Shown: one piece after another, positions 20,307-21,876 of the stretch | Layout: every line of letters begins with the position of its first letter | How positions within the stretch are numbered: the stretch's first letter is position 1 | From: CALAEC01 sp050692915 | Lineage (GTDB): Bacteria > Actinomycetota > UBA4738 > CALAEC01 | Direction of reading: 5' to 3' | Assembly (NCBI GenBank): GCA_050692915.1 | Contig: JBOGVU010000044.1 | Span: 1 to 21,876, forward strand | DNA length: 21,876 nt | Made by a program: the position numbers and the translations under genes | The notes under the pieces: generated by a model | Database searches by the model: none | What the model saw: only the letters and a program-made list of their open reading frames with translations | What the model was told of the DNA's origin: nothing

Positions 20307-21365
20307 CTAATCGGGGTAGTCGCGTAGCTGCTGCGCTCTCGACGGGTGGCGGAGCTTGCACAGCGTCTTAGACTCGATCTGACGGATCCGCTCCCGCGTC
20401 ACGCCGAAGGCCCGCCCGACTTCTTCGAGCGTCCCGGGCTCTCCGCCGAGCAGACCAAACCGCATCTCGATGATCCCCCGCTCCCGGTCGTCGAGGGTGT
20501 GCAGGACCCTATCGAGCTGCTCTTGGAGCAGGGTCCTGGTGGCCGCGTCGTGGACCGACACCGCGCCCCGGTCCTCGATGAAGTCGCCGAGGGTGGTGTC
20601 CTCCTCGTCGCCGACGACCGTCTCCAAGGAGATGGGATCTCGGTACAGCTCGAGGATCTGCCGGACCCGTTCCCCTGAGAGGCCGACGCGCCTGCCGATC
20701 TCTGCGGGATCCGGGTCCCGCCCCAGGATCTGGACCAGGTCCCGCTGGGCCCGAGCGACCTTGTTCATGTACTCCGTCATGTGCACGGGGATGCGGATCG
20801 TCCGGGACTGGGCGGCGATGGCCCGGGTGAGGGCCTGCCGAATCCACCACACTGCGAAGGTGGAGAACTTGTAACCCTTCGTGTAGTCGAATTTGTCGAC
20901 GGCCCGGATCAGGCCCAGGTTCCCCTCCTGAGCCAGGTCGAGAAACAGCATCCCCCGGTGCGCGTACCGCTTGGCCATCGACACCACCAGCCGGAGGTTC
21001 GCCTCGATCAGCTTCCCCCGGGCGCGGTCCACGTCGGCGGCCACGCGGCGGAGGAAGAAGGTGGCGTCGGTGCGGGACCGGGGCAGGTAGCCTCGCGAGA
21101 CGGTCTCGGCCCCAATCCCCTCACGGCGCAGCTTCTGATCCGGGTCGAGCTGGTGCGCCCGGACGCGGACCACGTCCTGGACGACCTGGTGGAAGCGCCG
21201 CCCGTCGAGCCTATCGGTCCGCTCCACAGAGGCCAGCAGCTCGGCGGCCAGCTCGCCGCCCTCGATCCGCATCGCCAGGTCGACCTCCTCCGCCGCGGTC
21301 AGCAGCGGCACCTTCCTGATCTCCCGGAGGTACATGCGGACGGGGTCGTAGGTGGCGCTGGTCAT
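20307..21365 (-). CDS. Second primary-type sigma factor (group 2, HrdB/SigB-like)
   Basis: A 352-residue sigma-70 factor that starts almost directly with region 1.2 (YDPVRMYLREIRKVPLLTAAEEVD) and has no region 1.1. Region 2 has RLVVSMAKRYAHRG, GLIRAVDKFDYTKG and the -10 helix KFSTFAVWWIRQALTRAI. Region 3 begins at RTIRIPVHMTEYMNK, and region 4.2 is TLEEVGRAFGVTRERIRQIESKTLCKLRHPSR. The DNA-reading helices closely follow RpoD at 5771, so promoter choice probably overlaps. The ATG at 21365 has GAGGT seven bases upstream. It is flanked by a larC pseudogene and an Lrp-type gene. No anti-sigma gene is visible. A role in stress or stationary phase is inferred from group 2 factors in general. Confidence 0.9.
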   Translation of the reverse strand: MTSATYDPVRMYLREIRKVPLLTAAEEVDLAMRIEGGELAAELLASVERTDRLDGRRFHQVVQDVVRVRAHQLDPDQKLRREGIGAETVSRGYLPRSRTDATFFLRRVAADVDRARGKLIEANLRLVVSMAKRYAHRGMLFLDLAQEGNLGLIRAVDKFDYTKGYKFSTFAVWWIRQALTRAIAAQSRTIRIPVHMTEYMNKVARAQRDLVQILGRDPDPAEIGRRVGLSGERVRQILELYRDPISLETVVGDEEDTTLGDFIEDRGAVSVHDAATRTLLQEQLDRVLHTLDDRERGIIEMRFGLLGGEPGTLEEVGRAFGVTRERIRQIESKTLCKLRHPSRAQQLRDYPD

Positions 21366-21427
21366 TGGCCGACCTCGAGGTAGGGGGCGGCTGCGCGGCT
21401 GGCAGACGTGGCGAGTTTCTTCAAACG

Positions 21428-21445
21428 CTGCCCACAGTGTGGCAG
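21428..21445. promoter_or_regulatory. Inverted repeat between the RAM-domain and sigma genes
   Basis: CTGCCCAC-AGT-GTGGCAG, seven pairs with one bulged C, about 65 bases before the sigma factor ATG on its strand. It may be an operator or a weak terminator of the upstream gene; no T-run follows. Confidence 0.3.
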
Positions 21446-21489
21446 ACTCCCCGCTCCGCGGTGCGGATTGGCCGGGCGAGGCGGGCCCT

Positions 21490-21723
21490 CTAAAGGTGGA
21501 CTACAGGACAGGTAAGCGTGCGGGTGATACCTGGGACGTCCTGGACCCGTCGGACCACGAGCTTCCCCAGCTCGTCCAGGTTGCGTGCCTCCGCCCGGGC
21601 GATCACGTCGTAGGGACCGGTTACCGCCTCTGCCGACCTCACTCCCTTGATCCCCGCCACCTCCGCGGCTACCGGGCCGACCACGCCCACCTCGGTCTGG
21701 ATGAGGATGTACGCAGCGATCAT
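21490..21723 (-). CDS. Stand-alone Lrp/AsnC ligand-binding (RAM) domain protein
   Basis: A 77-residue protein that consists of just the RAM/AsnC_trans_reg fold: MIAAYILIQTEVGVVGPVAAE, GIKGVRSAEAVTGPYDVIARAEA, then LGKLVVRRVQDVPGITRTLTCPVVHL. The GxYD motif and the final strand of the family are present; the usual N-terminal HTH is missing by design, as in SraM-like proteins that form oligomers and bind amino acids. A strong ribosome site (GGGAGGAG) lies four to five bases before the ATG. The ATG also overlaps a TGA of an open frame on the same strand. It is upstream of the sigma gene by 125 bases and may be co-transcribed. Confidence 0.85.
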   Translation of the reverse strand: MIAAYILIQTEVGVVGPVAAEVAGIKGVRSAEAVTGPYDVIARAEARNLDELGKLVVRRVQDVPGITRTLTCPVVHL

Positions 21724-21875
21724 GCTCTCCTCCCTCGCGGCATCGGATCAGCGCCCTGGCGATCATCCAACCGGGTCGCGGCCGGCATAAGGCAGCAGGG
21801 CACGGGGCGCGGCACTTGGTGGAATGTGGCGTGAATCCGGCTCTCCGGGTCGAACCGGAGCGCCGCGGCGTGGAT
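21720..21875 (-). CDS. Possible C-terminal end of an unknown gene (partial)
   Basis: A frame open from the window edge ends with TGA that overlaps the ATG of the RAM-domain gene (ATGA). The start of the visible part, IHAAALRFDPESRIHATFHQV, is protein-like, while the last 25 residues are not. The overlap is the main support. It could equally be non-coding leader. Confidence 0.25.
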   Translation of the reverse strand: MHAAALRFDPESRIHATFHQVPRPVPCCLMPAATRLDDRQGADPMPRGRRA

Positions 21876-21876
21876 C

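Noticed and set aside
19792..20310. A 172-codon intact gene on the plus strand
   Set aside because: Only parts of it match LarC. Neighbouring LarC segments lie in other frames and a block is missing, so it is a pseudogene and not a new gene.

Overview
The window reads as chromosome of a high-GC actinobacterium (Actinomycetota), probably an uncultured, deep-branching lineage. The evidence is the strongly G/C-biased third codon positions, frequent GTG starts, 1-4 base gene overlaps, and a dgt-dnaG-rpoD block. There are also -10 boxes of the TAnnnT type 6-8 bases before several start codons (leaderless mRNAs), and two tRNA genes without an encoded CCA. I cannot assign the class or genus from sequence alone.

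Region 1 (1-7716) is core chromosome. It holds the 3' end of pyruvate,phosphate dikinase and a three-gene envelope cluster (M15 peptidase, exported protein, lipoprotein-like protein). These are followed by a YdcF/DUF218 membrane protein, the macromolecular-synthesis block dgt-dnaG-rpoD, a type IV pilin-like protein and tRNA-Asn(GUU). Region 2 (7726-8948) has a secreted M15-like peptidase with a Pro-Ser tail, a small membrane-associated protein and tRNA-Met(CAU).

Region 3 (8886 to about 15060) is accessory. A tyrosine recombinase gene runs antisense into tRNA-Met and sits at the end of a tightly overlapping minus-strand operon (two small unknown genes, xis, int). Next comes a visibly AT-richer stretch: a gene fragment coupled to a YgjP/DUF45 metallopeptidase, an unrecognised 408-residue protein with a PIN-like N-terminus, a small Myb/SANT-like protein and a multi-pass membrane protein.

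Region 4 (15065-18923) is a roughly 3.8-kb segment bracketed by two 5'-truncated copies of the 3' part of tRNA-Val(UAC), which look like attachment-site scars. Inside are a two-gene cassette (winged-helix + HEPN-like protein, then a second winged-helix protein, overlapping by ATGA), a family-4-like uracil-DNA glycosylase and an ABM-type monooxygenase. The cassette is my best candidate for an undescribed defence or toxin-antitoxin system. Tandem 11-bp repeats (consensus about NAGATTCCGCA) lie near all three tRNA-linked att sites and may be recombinase arm-binding sites.

Region 5 (19112-21876) has two small unknown genes, a decayed larC pseudogene, a second primary-type sigma factor lacking region 1.1, and a stand-alone Lrp/AsnC ligand-binding (RAM) domain. 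All functional calls rest on reading translations by eye; no database search was possible.
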